Source of the DNA: Pratylenchus scribneri
Lineage: Eukaryota; Nematoda; Chromadorea; Rhabditida; Pratylenchidae
Length of the DNA stretch: 64,000 nt
Assembly (NCBI GenBank): GCA_030063045.1
Contig: JAQSEB010000008.1
Location: forward strand, 682,001 to 746,000
Direction: 5' to 3'
In this document: positions 12,735-25,362 of the stretch, piece after piece
How positions within the stretch are numbered: position 1 is the stretch's first letter
How the letters are laid out: the number at the start of each line of letters is the position of its first letter
Translations under genes and position numbers: made by a program
Notes under the pieces: model-generated
Seen by the model: only the letters and a program-made list of their open reading frames with translations
Told to the model about the DNA's origin: nothing
The model's database searches: none

Positions 12735-13852
12735 AAGTGTGAACAACACTTTAATTTCTTTTATTTCGAATTTGGCATAATTGTTTTTACAAAATTGAAC
12801 AAGTTTGTTTTGATTAAAAAAAAATTTGTAAATATAAAGGAATTTGCTATTTTTTAAAAGGAGAGAAAATGGGCATTGGAAATAGAAGATAATTTTGGCT
12901 AAAAAACTGAAATTGAGAAAAAAAATTTTTTATATGAAAAATATTATTAAAAATTTAAAAATATTTTGGTTTTTAAGATGAATGTAATTTGTAATTTTTG
13001 GAAAAGTTAAAATTTAAATTCATTTCAAATAAATTTTCTATTATATTTGAATTAATTGGTTCCATAATATTTATTTGTTGTATTTCCATTTTCCACTTAA
13101 TTAAATGCCCCATAATATTTTGCATTGAAAAAAATATTCAAAAAAAGAAGGATAAGATTTACTAAGATAAAAAGGATGAGCATAAAAAAGAGATGGCCTG
13201 AAGCTGGCAGTAAAATTCCCCCTATAGTCTATTCTTCTAAATAAAAAGATAAAAAAGGATGTGCAAAAATGGAAAGCGGGAATTTGTTAAAGCAAAAAGG
13301 GGGGAAGGATTTTGGAATATTAGCTGCCCCCATTTTTGGTTGGATTTTTGGCTTTGGCCCAAACTATGTAGCGGCATCCTCAAAATGTCCTTGGCTGCTC
13401 CATTTCAAATTCAACAATGTTCATAAAATCCATTTCTAGTTCTCGCCAAAGGGATAAATGATGCGACATTTTGGATGGAGAGAAAAACATAAAAATCGAG
13501 AGAAAAACATGTGGGAAAGGGATATTCCGCATTCCTACAAAGTTAATTGGCAACATCGAAAAATATTCCAAAAGATTATACTTGAATTTGGAACTTTCGC
13601 ATGAATGAAATTTGATAGAAAATGAGAAAAATATTTTCTATTACGCGGAACCATGCTAAAAGTGCAAAAAAAATGCAGAAAATATTTAAATAAATTTATT
13701 CCAAAGAATCAAAAATAAGGGATAATGATTGATTTATATAGGCTAAATTTATTTAGCGTAATGGATTTAATAAATAAAGCAAATTCAATAATGTGAAAGA
13801 ACATTTAGATCAAACTATTTAAAACAAATATGTATATGATTGGATAAACAAG
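12735..13852. other. No gene seen
   Basis: AT-rich spacer between the palindrome and minisatellite array 2. A 63-codon minus-strand frame at 13380-13571 is the longest; it has no domain or splice context that I can support. Confidence 0.5.
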
Positions 13853-14942
13853 CAAAATGTTTGGAACAAAAACAAATGTTTGGAAGACTTAAAACCCAAA
13901 TGTTTGGAGGACTAAAAACAAATGTTTGGAAGACTAAAAACACAAATATTTGGAGGACTAAAAACAAATGTTTGGAAGACTAAAAACACAAAATGTTTGG
14001 AAGACTAGAAACACAAAATGTTTGGAAGACTAAAAACAGAAATGTTTTGGACGACTAAAAATTTGGAGAAACAAAAACATAAAATATTTGGAGAAACAAA
14101 AACATAAAATATTTGGAGAAACAAAAACATAAAATGTTTGGAGAAACAAAAACATAAAATGTTTGGAGAAACAAAAACATAAAATATTTGGAGAAACAAA
14201 AACATAAAATGTTTGGAGAAACAAAAACATAAAATATTTGGAGAAACAAAAACATAAAATGTTTGGAGAAACAAAAACATAAAATGTTTGGAGAAACAAA
14301 AACATAAAATATTTGGAGAAACAAAAACATAAAATGTTTGGAGAAACAAAAACATAAAATATTTGGAGAAACAAAAACATAAAATGTTTGGAGAAACAAA
14401 AACATAAAATGTTTGGAGGAATAAAACAAATGTTTGGAGGAATAAAAACAAATGTTTGGACGAATAAAACAAATGTTTGGAGGAATAAAACAAATGTTTG
14501 GAGAAATAAAAACAAATGTTTGTAGGAATAAAAACAAATGTTTGGGGGAATAAAAACAAATGTTTGGAGGAATAAAAACAAATGTTTGGGGGAATAAAAA
14601 CAAATGTTAGGAGAAACAAAAACATAAAATGTTTGGAGAAATAAAAACAAATGTTTGTAGTAATAAAAACAAATGTTTGGAGGAATAAAAACAAATGTTT
14701 GGAGGAATAAAAACAAATGTTTGGGGGAATAAAAACAAATGTTTGTAGGAAGAAAAAAAATGTTTGGAGGAATAAAAACAAATGTTTGGAGGAATAAAAA
14801 CAAATGTTTGGGGGAATAAAAACAAATGTTTGGAGGAATAAAAACAAATGTTTGGGGGAATAAAAACAAATGTTTGGGGGACTAAAAATATATATATTTG
14901 GAAGAGTAAAAACACAAATGTTTGGAGGACTAAAAACACAAA
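13853..14942 (+). repeat. Minisatellite array 2 (about 45 copies, two subfamilies)
   Basis: The same family as array 1. Copies near 14060-14420 are mostly acataaaatgtttggagaaa plus caaaa; copies from 14420-14870 are mostly aaaacaaatgtttggaggaa plus ta. Units of 22-25 bp are open in all minus frames, which creates false proteins of up to 280 codons rich in FLQTF and PPNICF. It abuts the 5' flank of UGT copy 2. Confidence 0.95.
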
Positions 14943-16402
14943 ATTTTTCGATTGGAATGGAATAAAATTATTGGATACATAAAAATAAATAAAAATATGC
15001 CAATATTTACTAATTAAAAATTAATTTAATTTACTCATTTATTCAAGGTTTAATTAATGGTTAATTAAACTTAAATTTTATTTTGTACATATTTAATTTT
15101 TTCTGTAAATTTAAGCAAAAATTTTTATTCGCTTAAAAATATATACTTTATACTATATTTTTTCTTTATTTACAAGAGAAAAATGTATAAAAAGAAGTTG
15201 TTTTGGTCCAATCCATTCCCAAAAACATATTCTGGCCCACACTCAATGATTTACTCTACTTCCTCATTGTACTATGAAAAATTGAGAATAATATGGGAAA
15301 AGGCATTTTTGAGTAATATTGGCAAACGGATGGTGGCAAAATGTGTAAAAAATCCTCTGCAATATTCTTCTTTCGGCCATATCCTTTTTTGCCACCAATT
15401 GCTCTTGGCCACTTCCCAGCAACTTTTCCCTTTCCCCTTTTTCTTACATTCTTGTTGATTCCCTTGGGGGGAATTCCCCGCGCTCCCCTTTCCTTCTATG
15501 CTTCTTCCATGCTTTTCTGACTTCAGCCTCCATTTTTATCTTTGTGGTTCATTTGATACGGCCCCTCTTTGCAATTATTGTAGGCTGAAAAAGTTGTTAA
15601 ATATACAAAATTGGAAAAAGACAGGGTTTCTAAAATTTTTGTCAAATATATATTCGGATGGAACAAGGTTGCCATCTAAAAAATACAAAATTCTGGCTTC
15701 GGATCTAAAATCTGGCAAAATTCGGGCAAAAAACCTGACTTGAAACATATAAAAAACATAATAAACATTTTTTAAAATTTTATCCATATTTATCTACTTA
15801 TTTGAGCAATTCGAATAGTGTAATAAACACATAATAAATTTTATCCCATTTTGAAAATTTTTACTTTTATATAGACTCGCAGGGAGATTAGCCAATTTTT
15901 AAGTAAAAATTTAAAAATCTTACAAATAATTGGCAAAAACTGATATCTTCCCGTAAATTCTGGTACTATGGCAACCTAAATGGAATGAAAAACAAAAAAT
16001 AATAATAATTAAAATGTCATTCTAGTAATTATTTGTTGTATTGATTCAAAAATTTTTGCACTCTGAATTATTTATTTTAACTCTTTTATTTGAACAGTCT
16101 CGAGTCTGGACACATTAATTTTCCTTTCCATCAAAATTTAATCGAAAAAGGGGCAAAATTAGTACACAAAAATATCACAAATTTAACAGTTTTTTTTATT
16201 ATTTTTCTTTATCATACATCATTTTTTGTGACTTTACTTGTTACTTAATACTTACTTAATCTTTTGAAAACACATTTTTCAATCATTAAATTTAATTGGC
16301 CTATAAACTATAAACATTCATTATCAGCAACCCTTTAAATTCATATTGTTTTTATATCGATAATAAATAAAAAAATTATTATTAAAAGATAAATTTTTAA
16401 AA
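14943..16402. other. 5' flank of UGT copy 2, non-coding
   Basis: Diverged duplicate of 177-1711. The blocks around 15240-15600 and 15960-16320 match copy 1 best. The 91-codon frame at 15183-15458 is not preserved in copy 1. I see no RNA gene. Confidence 0.65.
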
Positions 16403-19400
16403 ATGTCTATCCGTCGAGAATTTTTACACAATTTTCTTTCAATTTTATTCCTAATTTTTGCTATTTTCTTGCCATTGGAATGTTCATTGCCAAAGAATCG
16501 GCTGAAAATTTTGGTATATTCCCCGGGCATCAGTTGGAGTCATACACAATTTTTGGGCAAAATTGCCGACACATTGCAAGAAGCCGGACATGAAGTGGTA
16601 AATTTGGGGAGGCAAAATGTCAATATTTTTAGGAAAAGTTTTGACAATTTCTTTACATGCGTTTTCCTAAATATTCGGAATTGGAATTCAATTTTCATCT
16701 CTATTTACAATAAATAAATAATTTATTCAAAATTTCAGCATTTCCTCAAATTCATCAGCAATGAATTAATGGCAACTCGAAATGAAACAAATGGAGTGCA
16801 CAAAATTCATTTGGCATATCCTCGACCATCCGAGGATAAATCCATCGAATTCGATACCCAAAAAGCACCTTTGATTACTGACTCATTCTCAGGCGAAAGG
16901 CCCATTTTGAGTTCAATGAAGCATCCATGGCATGTATTTTTACCATTTTTGGACCGATATTGTAATGTAAAGGTAGAATATACATAAAATAATAGTTGGA
17001 AACAGGGAAAAAGCCATATAAGATATAACCCATAAACATAATTTATTAAAATTTATAAATATTATACATAGTGTAAAATGGAGATATAATAGATTTTAAT
17101 GAATAGAGTGTAAAAATATATAACAATAAATGAAAAATGAAAAATTTATTTTGATTAAAATATTTTACAATTTATCCTTTCAGAGCAGAGAAATTATAAT
17201 AATGTCGTTACGAATAGTGCTATTACTTCGTAGTTCGTACCAAATTTGTACTCGAATTCGTACTATAAAATATGAATAGAAGGGAAAAAATGGTCTATCA
17301 AAATACGAAGTACAAAGAAAAAATAGGAAAAAAGTAAGAAATAGATGGTAAAAATAAGAAATTGTTAGGTATTACGAGTATGAGGAAAATCCTCAAGTCA
17401 CAGTTTTATGGATAATATTTCTGATTTAATGGAATAATTTATTGCCAGAAGTTGCATTGAACCGAGAATTACTTGACAAATTGAATGCCGAACATTTCGA
17501 TGTTGGCATTTCCGAACTTTACGACATCTGTCCCTTTGCAATTTTCCATCGAATTGGTGTCCGAACAAAATTGGCATCCACCGCCATTCCCCTCTATCAA
17601 ATGGCGGCACGGCATTTTGGCATTCCCACATTCAGCAGTTTCGTTCCAACACATTTTCCATCCACTCAAGATGGTCCAAATTCCGGATTTTTTGGCCGAT
17701 TGCTCAATTTTTATGCTGATTTTTATGAATGGACAGTGATCGACCGGATGATCAGACAAACCCAGGTAATTCAAAAATAAATTAATTTTAATTACTTCTT
17801 TTAAAGGAACCAATGTTAAAAGAAATATTCGGACCAGAATTCCCAGAATTGGAGGAAATTGTGCGAAATGTTTCACTTTATTTCGTCAATTCAAATCCAT
17901 TCTTTGAAATGCCAAGGCCAATTTCCAAAAAAATTGTCCATATTGGTGGATTGGTTTCATCTCGGCAAAAGAAATCAACATTGGATAAAGTAAATGAATA
18001 ATTAAGAATAATTTTTAAAAATAGAATAGCCCAATTTGACGCCGTTTATAATAATTAATCTAGAACTGAACCAATTTTAATGACTTTAATATTAGATTAA
18101 AATACTCGGAGTTATTTAAAAAATATTTAATTATATTTAAAATGGTTTAGAATTAAGGGAATTATGCCCTTATAGAAATTTCCAATGCCTTTATAAATTA
18201 GTCAAATTTACAATGGTTATTCCATCAATTCTCTATTATTCTAAATAAAATTGATATCATTAGAAAGCCAAGAGTCAGTCAGTACTTTAATTAAATAATA
18301 AAATTAGGATTGTCCAAAGTCGGTTTCGTTTTAAGAAAATCGATGTAATTTAAAACCGAAATTGTGAATTTTTGGTAAAATAAACTGAAAATAGGAGAAA
18401 CCGAAAACAAAAACAGACATTTTTTCAAAACAGAAAATCGGATTTTGTAAAAATCCCGGTTTAAAACCGACTTTGGACAACCCTAATTAAAATCATCAAA
18501 ATTGGTTAAGTTATTTATGAGTTATTATAAATTATAAAGGCGCCAAATAATCCTGAGCCAAATTAATATGTACCCTTACCCATATAAAAATAAAAAGATC
18601 CACATACCCTTTCAGAAAATGCAAGAAATTTTGGACTCTGCATCGGAAGGTGCCATTCTCATTTCCTTTGGCTCATTGGCCGAAAGTAATCGAATGAGTG
18701 TCCAAATGAGGCATTCCCTATTGCGGGCATTTGGCCACTTCCCTTCCCATCAATTCATATGGAAATTGGACAATGGCTCGCGGCAGAGTGATTCCAAATT
18801 GCTAGCCTCCCTCCCAAATGTGCACACTTTTGATTGGGTCCAACAATCGGCCATTCTTGCCCATCCAAAATTGAAGGCATTTATCACGCATTGCGGATGG
18901 AATAGTGTCAGTGAGGCAGCCGAATCCGGTATCCCCATTTTGGGAGTCCCTCTTTTTGCGGACCAATTTTACAATGCGCTGGTGGCCAAACAGAGGGGAA
19001 TGGGAATATATTTGGATGTAAAGGAGCTGAATGGACAAAATGCAGAGGAAATTATGACAAATGCATTGAAAGAGGTTGGACCCAAAAATAAGTTTTTTTT
19101 TTGCAAATTTTAAAATTTTAAAATTTATTTTATGCAGTCAGAGAGATGCATTTAATCGAATTAATTCCTCCTTTTTTCCAGCGAATTATTAAAAATCATT
19201 AATGCAAATAAATTTATGGGTTTTAAAAAATTTAATAGAAATAATTTTTAAAAGATATTTTTTGATTTTTTTAATATTTATAATAATATTTAATTTTTTT
19301 TTAATTTTTTAAAATTTATATTTTATGCAGAAAATTCAATGCATTTAATCGAATTAGTTCCTACGGTTTCTACTAATTTTTTAAAATCATCAATGCAAAT

Positions 19401-21238
19401 AAATTTTATGAGTTTTAATAAAAATTAATAAATTTTTATTTTTAAAAGAATATTTCATTTTAATTTTTTATTAATATTTCATAATAATATTTATTTTTTT
19501 AATTTTTTATTTATTATGAAGAAGAGATTGCACCTTATTGAATTAATTTCTACTTTTTATTATGGAATTTTTAAAATCATTAATACAAATAAATTTTATG
19601 GGTTTTAAAAAATTAATTATTTTATATTTAATTAAAAGTGTATTTTGTTTTATATTTAAATTTATTTTTAATTTTTTTTTAAATATTATTTTATGCAAAA
19701 AGCAAAACACTGCACATAATTAATAATTAATTCCTCTTTTTTTCTACGGAATTTTTAAAATTATCATTGCAAATAAATTTATGGGTTTCAAAAAATTAAT
19801 AAAAATATTTTTTACATTTAAAAGAGCATTTCATTTTGATTTTTTAACAAGAAAATTATTATCAAATTAATTTTGAGAAAAATTAAAAATTTATTATAAA
19901 ATTTTTTAAAATTTATTTTATGTTGTTTATAATGAATTAATTCCTCTTTTTTAATGAAATTTTTAAAATCAATAAAAATAAATTTTGCTGGTCTAAAAAA
20001 ATAAAAAATTCCAATTTGATTTTTTTTAATATTTTATAATAATATTAAAAATTTTTACAATTTTTATTTTATGCAGAATCACTTGTATTTAATCGAATTA
20101 ATTCATTTTTTTCTAATGAATAAAAATCATAATTCAATACATTTTGTGGGTCTAAAAATTAATAAAAATTAGAATTTCATTTTGATTTTTAAAAAATATT
20201 TTTTTAATAATATTTAGATTTTTATTTTAAAAAATTTATTTTATGTAAGAGATCAAATCCATTTAATCGAATTAATTTCACTTTTTTCTAAGAAATTTTT
20301 AAAATAATTAAAGCAAATAAATTTTATGAATTTTAAAAATTAAAAAAAAATAATTTTTTTGAACATTTTATATTGAATATAATATTTAACATTTTTCATT
20401 TTTAAAATTATTTTATGGTAAGGAAGTTGAACCTTATTGAATTAATTCCTCTTATTCTTAGAATTTTTAAAAATCATTTATCCAAATAAATTTATTACAT
20501 TTAAAAGAAATATTTCATTCTATTTTTTTAAAATTTTTTAAAATTTATTTTTTACAAATATCATAGTGCATCTTATTGAATTAATTCTTTTTTTCTAAAA
20601 GTTTTAAAATCATGAATGCAAATAAATTTTATGAGTTTTAAAAAAAATTGATAAAAATTTTTTTTCATTTAAAAATAGTATTTGATTTAGATTTTTTAGA
20701 TGTTAAAAATTATTTTTTAGTTAAATTTTTATTTTTAAAAATTAAAAATATTTTAAATATTAATAAATTATTATTATAATTTTTAAATTTAATCTTGACT
20801 TGATTGGTTTAATCCTTTTTTATATTCAAAGCAAAATTAGGTAAATTTCATTAATTGAAGAAAAATTGTAAAATTCTATGGATTGAAAAATGAAATTAAT
20901 TTATGAAGCTTAATTATTAAAATTTATTTCTTCAGATTCTCCAAAATCCAAAATATCGTCAAAATGCCCAATTAATACAACGCAAATTGGCATTGACTCC
21001 ATTTTCGGCTCGGGACAATTTGGTTCGCTGGGTGGAATTTGCAGCCAATTTCCCCGATTTGAATGAATTGAATTTGCCTACGGATTTGGGATGGTTCCTC
21101 TATTATTCATTGGATTCCATTCTTTTCACATTCACAATTTTAATGGCCATATTCCTTATTGTGGGATGGATCATTATGAAAATTGCAAGATTGACAATGG
21201 CATTGATGAATTCCAGTACAAAAATGAAAGAACAATAG
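16403..21238 (+). CDS. UDP-glucuronosyltransferase copy 2, complete
   Basis: Full nematode-type UGT, an ER-lumen glycosyl transfer enzyme used in detoxification. Exons: 16403-16597, 16739-16972 (or 16966), 17449-17765, 17807-17989, 18616-19074, 20936-21238. It has a signal peptide (hydrophobic run after MSIRREFLHNF), the SPGISWSHTQF motif, and in exon 5 the UDP-sugar signature FITHCGWNSVSEAAESG. Exon 6 gives ILQNPKYRQNAQLIQ, then a membrane helix around FTILMAIFLIVGWIIM and a short Lys-containing cytosolic tail ending KMKEQ. Length is about 565 residues, slightly above the family norm. As in copy 1, the exon 2/3 junction is off by one phase with the obvious splice sites, so a small extra exon is likely. 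It ends 245 bp from the convergent gene at 21483-22538. The last intron (1.86 kb) is unusually long for this window. Confidence 0.9.
18031..18551. repeat. Palindromic MITE-like element in UGT copy 2 intron 4
   Basis: Duplicate of the 3362-3881 element, with the same nested element at about 18305-18488. The insertion therefore predates the UGT duplication. The two copies differ at only a few positions. Confidence 0.75.
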
Positions 21239-21482
21239 AAGAGTAAAATATCCAAAAACATTTTATTTTTAATAATATATTAAAAATTAAATAAAAATAA
21301 CTTAATTATTATTAACAATTAAAAAAAACTTTATACGATTATTAAAAATTATGCGCTCAAATGTAACTAAGAACGTCATTCTCACTTCTCACATTTTGGA
21401 CAAATTAGATTTTTATTAGGCGATGTTTTGTGCGTTCTTAATTTAAAATGTTATTAAATGATGTTAATAATAAAATAAATAT

Positions 21483-22538
21483 TTACGGGCAAACGAGCAC
21501 AAATTCATCCTGTTCCTCACTGAATTCATATATAAAACCACGCCCGATCAATTCTGCCTCTGATAAAATTTTGTATTTTTATTATATCTTTGTTTAAAGA
21601 ATAACCATGTCCAATCAATTCCGCATCTTTAAAAATTATAAATTATTATATTTAATACAAAGAATGATTTTTTTAATTAAAAAAAAACAAAAGTGAAATT
21701 ATTGTACTAATTAAAAATTCAAAATGGGTGCGCTAAAAATAAAAAAAAAAGGATTAAAAAATTAGAATTTATCCAAAAATGTCTGCCACATTTACATTTT
21801 CCTTTTGTTACCTTATCAATTATTTGTAACATCACCTTCCGATATCAAAAACTTTCCCGAACCAATTATCCTTATTCATATTTTTACCAGTTTTTTTTAA
21901 TAGACTCAACAATTTATATTTATTAAATTAATACCATAACACCCAAAGAATTAGAATAGTATCCGATGGACCTGTTGTAAGCAAAAAAATGGGTAAAGGA
22001 AGGAAAGTTCTACATTTATGCCAATTATAGCCCTGTGTAAAGAATTACCATGTTCAAGTAATTTTACATTGTCTTCTCCGTCATTGTCTGCCTTTGTATT
22101 TGTATTATCCATCCCTTGCATTATTCCATCTTCAGTTCCATCAACACCAACAGATTCACGAATGTCTACCTAAAATAAAAATTTTTAAACTTTTCTTTTC
22201 TAAATTGATTATTTTAAGAAGGAATATTGATATTAATTTTGGTTAAAAATCTATTAAAATACCAATGAATTTAGACGATTTAGATGTTTATGATAGAACT
22301 CAATGCGATGTTCCAATAAATTATTCATATGCGATTGATAAAGTTCAGGATAATTTACCAATAAGGTACGACGATAATTTAATTCAAAAATAGGATTCTC
22401 TTTATAACTGTTATAGAATTTATCTATCTCATCAAGCATTTTTGGAGCCAAAGTGATTTTTTCTTTATTTGTAGATTCCATTTTTTCAACAGCCGGATTT
22501 CTGATTCCTCTTGCATCAACAAGAGGGTTGCCATTCAT
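21483..22538 (-). CDS. Novel 164-aa protein with a 21-nt micro-exon
   Basis: Exons: 22538-22263 (92 codons), 22169-22049, 21626-21606 (21 nt), 21559-21483. Phases are 0, 1 and 1, and close exactly to a TAA stop. The N-terminal part is mixed-charge helical (MLDEIDKFYNSYKENP, NNLLEHRIEFYHKHLNRLN). Exon 2 is acidic (VDGTEDGIMQG, KADNDGEDN). Three successive exon ends encode similar peptides, KLLEH, DAELIGH and EAELIGRG, so the micro-exon looks like a copy of its neighbour. The intron after it is 46 nt. The tail is IYEFSEEQDEFVLVCP. There is no signal peptide, and I do not recognise a family. It is convergent with UGT copy 2. Confidence 0.72.
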
Positions 22539-22966
22539 ATTTTGTATTATTTTTTAGAATAAAGGAGAAGAATATATATATATGTAAATAGTATTGGTCG
22601 GGCCACCTGTTTACATTTTTCAATTGTAAAATCCAGTGTTTGGGATTAATAAATCATAAATTGTTTCCCAGATTAATTAACAATAATAAGTTTTATTTCA
22701 ACAATAGCATTTTCGAACTCTGTCATTTCTGTTGTTCCATTGTAATTTTCCATCAAATTGACTTCCAAATCAAAATTGTCATTCACTACAATCCCAGAAG
22801 GAATTTAATATAATTTTCTTTTGAATTAAGGCAGAAAGAAAAGCATTTATATTATAATACAGAGTCAAGGATAAAAAATAGTGAATGAGTATTGGAAATT
22901 GGAATCATTTGTTTCATCAAGGATTTTAAAAGAAAATCCATTTTTCATTTTCTTCTGATGAAATTC

Positions 22967-24186
22967 TCAACGACGTCCTCCAAAGTTTGGTGGTGGTGGG
23001 CCCATTGGAGGCGGTGGTGGCATCATTAAAATTGCACGTTGTTCAGTGGGCAACGATTGAATATAGGCCTAAATTCATTGAAATAAATTGATTTTGGTTA
23101 AATCATTTTGAATTTACCTGAATTTCTTGTTGTTTTTGGGCCCATGTTTTGTATTTGTTTCGATGAATTTGTTTCAATTTTGTGCGAACATCCTCCGGCA
23201 AACGATCAAAACCGGGTGGGGCTGGAATTTTGTCAAGAATCTGTGCAAAAAAATTATTTTCGAATAAATTATTTTTTAAAATAATTATTAACTTCGGCTG
23301 GCAATGCAGTCATGATTTTGTCAATTTTTTCCTGTTTGTCCAAAAATGAGAGGGATGGATCAACGTGGACGGCCTTTAAAATTATTGTGTTTTAGAATGA
23401 ATTTTCTAAAAATTACTTTCAATTTTTGGACAACATCCGAAGGCAACACTTTTTCCAATTGAGGTGGCAAATCCGGCTAAAATTTAATTTGGAAATTTAG
23501 CTGATTAAAAAAGCGTCATTTAAAATGAAAAATGTATTCACATTTAATATAGAAAAATTTATTGTAATTATATGATTTGGAAATTTTTATATAAATAATA
23601 ATAATAATAAAGGTCAATCAATCTGTTTAAAAAAAATTAAATTGCAAAATATTAATTCATCTCTTATTTGATGAATTCGGTACTTATACTTATCTTTATC
23701 TCTGGTTTGTGCGCACACTGCACATGATGGAAAAGTGAGGGTTTATGGTTACGTGAGATAATTTTTACCCCATCCTATCCGTAATATTCCCTAAAAATGA
23801 CCTCTGTCTGAACCCTAATCTGATGACCCAAAGAGTGGCAGCAGGGGTCCTTTCACTTTATCCTTTATTGAGAAAAAGTGTGCACACAAACTAGATACTA
23901 AAAGTACCATGAATTCTAATTTCTGCCCAATAAAATAATATAATAATTTATATGTTTAAAATTTTGCTAATTTTAAATAAATTTTTTATGAATTTATACT
24001 AACAAATTGCGGTGGTGATTGCATTCTTCCATTGCCTTTTGGCTGTTGTTGTTGATCCATTTTGCCATCCATTCCAGTTTTTGGATCAACGGCGGCGCCA
24101 TCTTTGCCAACATCTTCAGCTGGACGTGCCAAACAATTCAAAGCAAGAAGCAATAAAATTGGAAGGGAGGAATGCATTTTATTCAT
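22967..24186 (-). CDS. SXP/RAL-2-like (DUF148) secreted protein, 182 aa
   Basis: Nematode-specific secreted family; members are known as surface or secreted antigens of unclear biochemical role. Five exons, all phase 0: 24186-24004, 23476-23417, 23373-23293, 23240-23118, 23068-22967. It begins with a signal peptide (HSSLPILLLLALNCLA) and a charged linker with four Gln. The domain follows: LPSDVVQKLKAVHVDPSLSF, QEKIDKIMTALPAEILDKI, then PAPPGFDRLPEDVRTKLKQI and AYIQSLPTEQRAILMM. The C-terminus is a proline-rich tail ending FGGRR. The repeated LP-x(2-3)-[VI] helix pattern matches its downstream neighbour at 25363-28511, so the two are tandem paralogues. Family assignment is from the pattern, not from a search. 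Confidence 0.8.
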
Positions 24187-25362
24187 CTAAGAAAGTTGCG
24201 AAAAATGAGAAGAATAAAAAAAATGTTGAGGGATTATGGCCAATTCAATTGGGGCCCAACACAATTTATACTCCATTTTGTGAGACTGCCTCTTTGCATT
24301 TGTGTTGGGCTTTTGAGAATGGTGGGTGTTGATGACAATGTGCGGTGCGCACACCGAGAGGGTTGGCCAAGGTCAAAAAAAAATAGTAAATTCATTTTTT
24401 TATTTGCTCACTTTTGTGATGAACTCCTCCACCACAAAATGTCATCCACCACCGTCCAATTCTCTCAATGCTAGCCAAAATGCATTAGCCTGTCACTGTC
24501 CCATTTTTTTCGAGGATTGCTTTTTAATTCGGGACTATTTTGTGCGGAATAACCCAAACATCACATCATTTTCGACGACAAAATAAAATTCGTTCTCTCA
24601 TCATAGCAAAAAAAAAAGCAAATCTTCGCGCAAAGCCACCCTAAATTCCCCAAATTTTATACGAAAATATTTGTTCATCTTTCGCATTGCATTGCCCTCA
24701 ATTCTCTCAAGGCCAACTCAATTTCTTCGAATTCATTCAAAGTCAAAAAATATAATTCGCAAATGTGTGCTGGCCTGTGGTCGACATCATAAAAATAACT
24801 AAACAAAAATAAAAAATATTAGCATTGGCCAAATATTTTCCCGTTCGTACAGACACGGACTGATTTTAAGTTGAGAGGGCGGATAGATCGAATAATAAAT
24901 ATAAATATTATTATTTTTATTCAATCAAAATAAGGAACAAAGTACAAAGGTGGAAAATGATCTGGTAATAAAATTAAAATATAAAGCAATTTTTACCCCA
25001 CTTTTTATTTTATTCCCTAAAGTAGTTTTCGACTTCTAATAAATCATAAACCGATTTTAGGCCATACAAACCTTATACCAATTTGTAGATCTAATCGAGA
25101 TGCATCGAATGGTATATAAAATGCCAATTTTTGGTCCAAAATTAAAGTCATTGAAATTATGGTTTAAACGGTTTAATTCGTTCAATTTCGAATTAAACTA
25201 AAAAATTTATATGTCAAAACAAGCGTCTCGATGAGATCTACAAATTGTATATAAGATTTGTAAAGTCTAAAACCGGCTTCTAGAAATGAAAAACTACTTT
25301 TGAGTAAAAAAAATTTTTGAGTAAAAAATAAATTTTATCATTAAAAAAATTATGAAAAAAAA
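24187..25362. other. Intergenic spacer between the two SXP/RAL-2-like genes
   Basis: Presumed promoter of the 22967-24186 gene. Plus-strand frames at 24012-24586 overlap its first exon or its flank and have no features of their own. The 3' half is occupied by a palindromic element (25009-25310). Confidence 0.6.
25009..25310. repeat. Palindromic MITE-like element, family C
   Basis: Left end gtagttttcgacttctaata at 25023 and right end near 25305 are inverted partners. Each arm is about 80 bp and contains the word tctcgatgagatctacaaat or its reverse. Close relatives lie at 61731-61996, 37955-38240, 31700-31965 and 26905-27130. Confidence 0.75.

Noticed and set aside
14005..14939. Minus-strand frames of up to 280 codons rich in FLQTF/PPNICF
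   Set aside because: Read-through of minisatellite array 2; the repeat unit is open in all frames and the three frames give the same peptide shifted.
24012..24586. Three overlapping plus-strand frames
   Set aside because: They overlap, or flank, the first exon of the SXP/RAL-2-like gene on the other strand; no domain, start context or splice partner.
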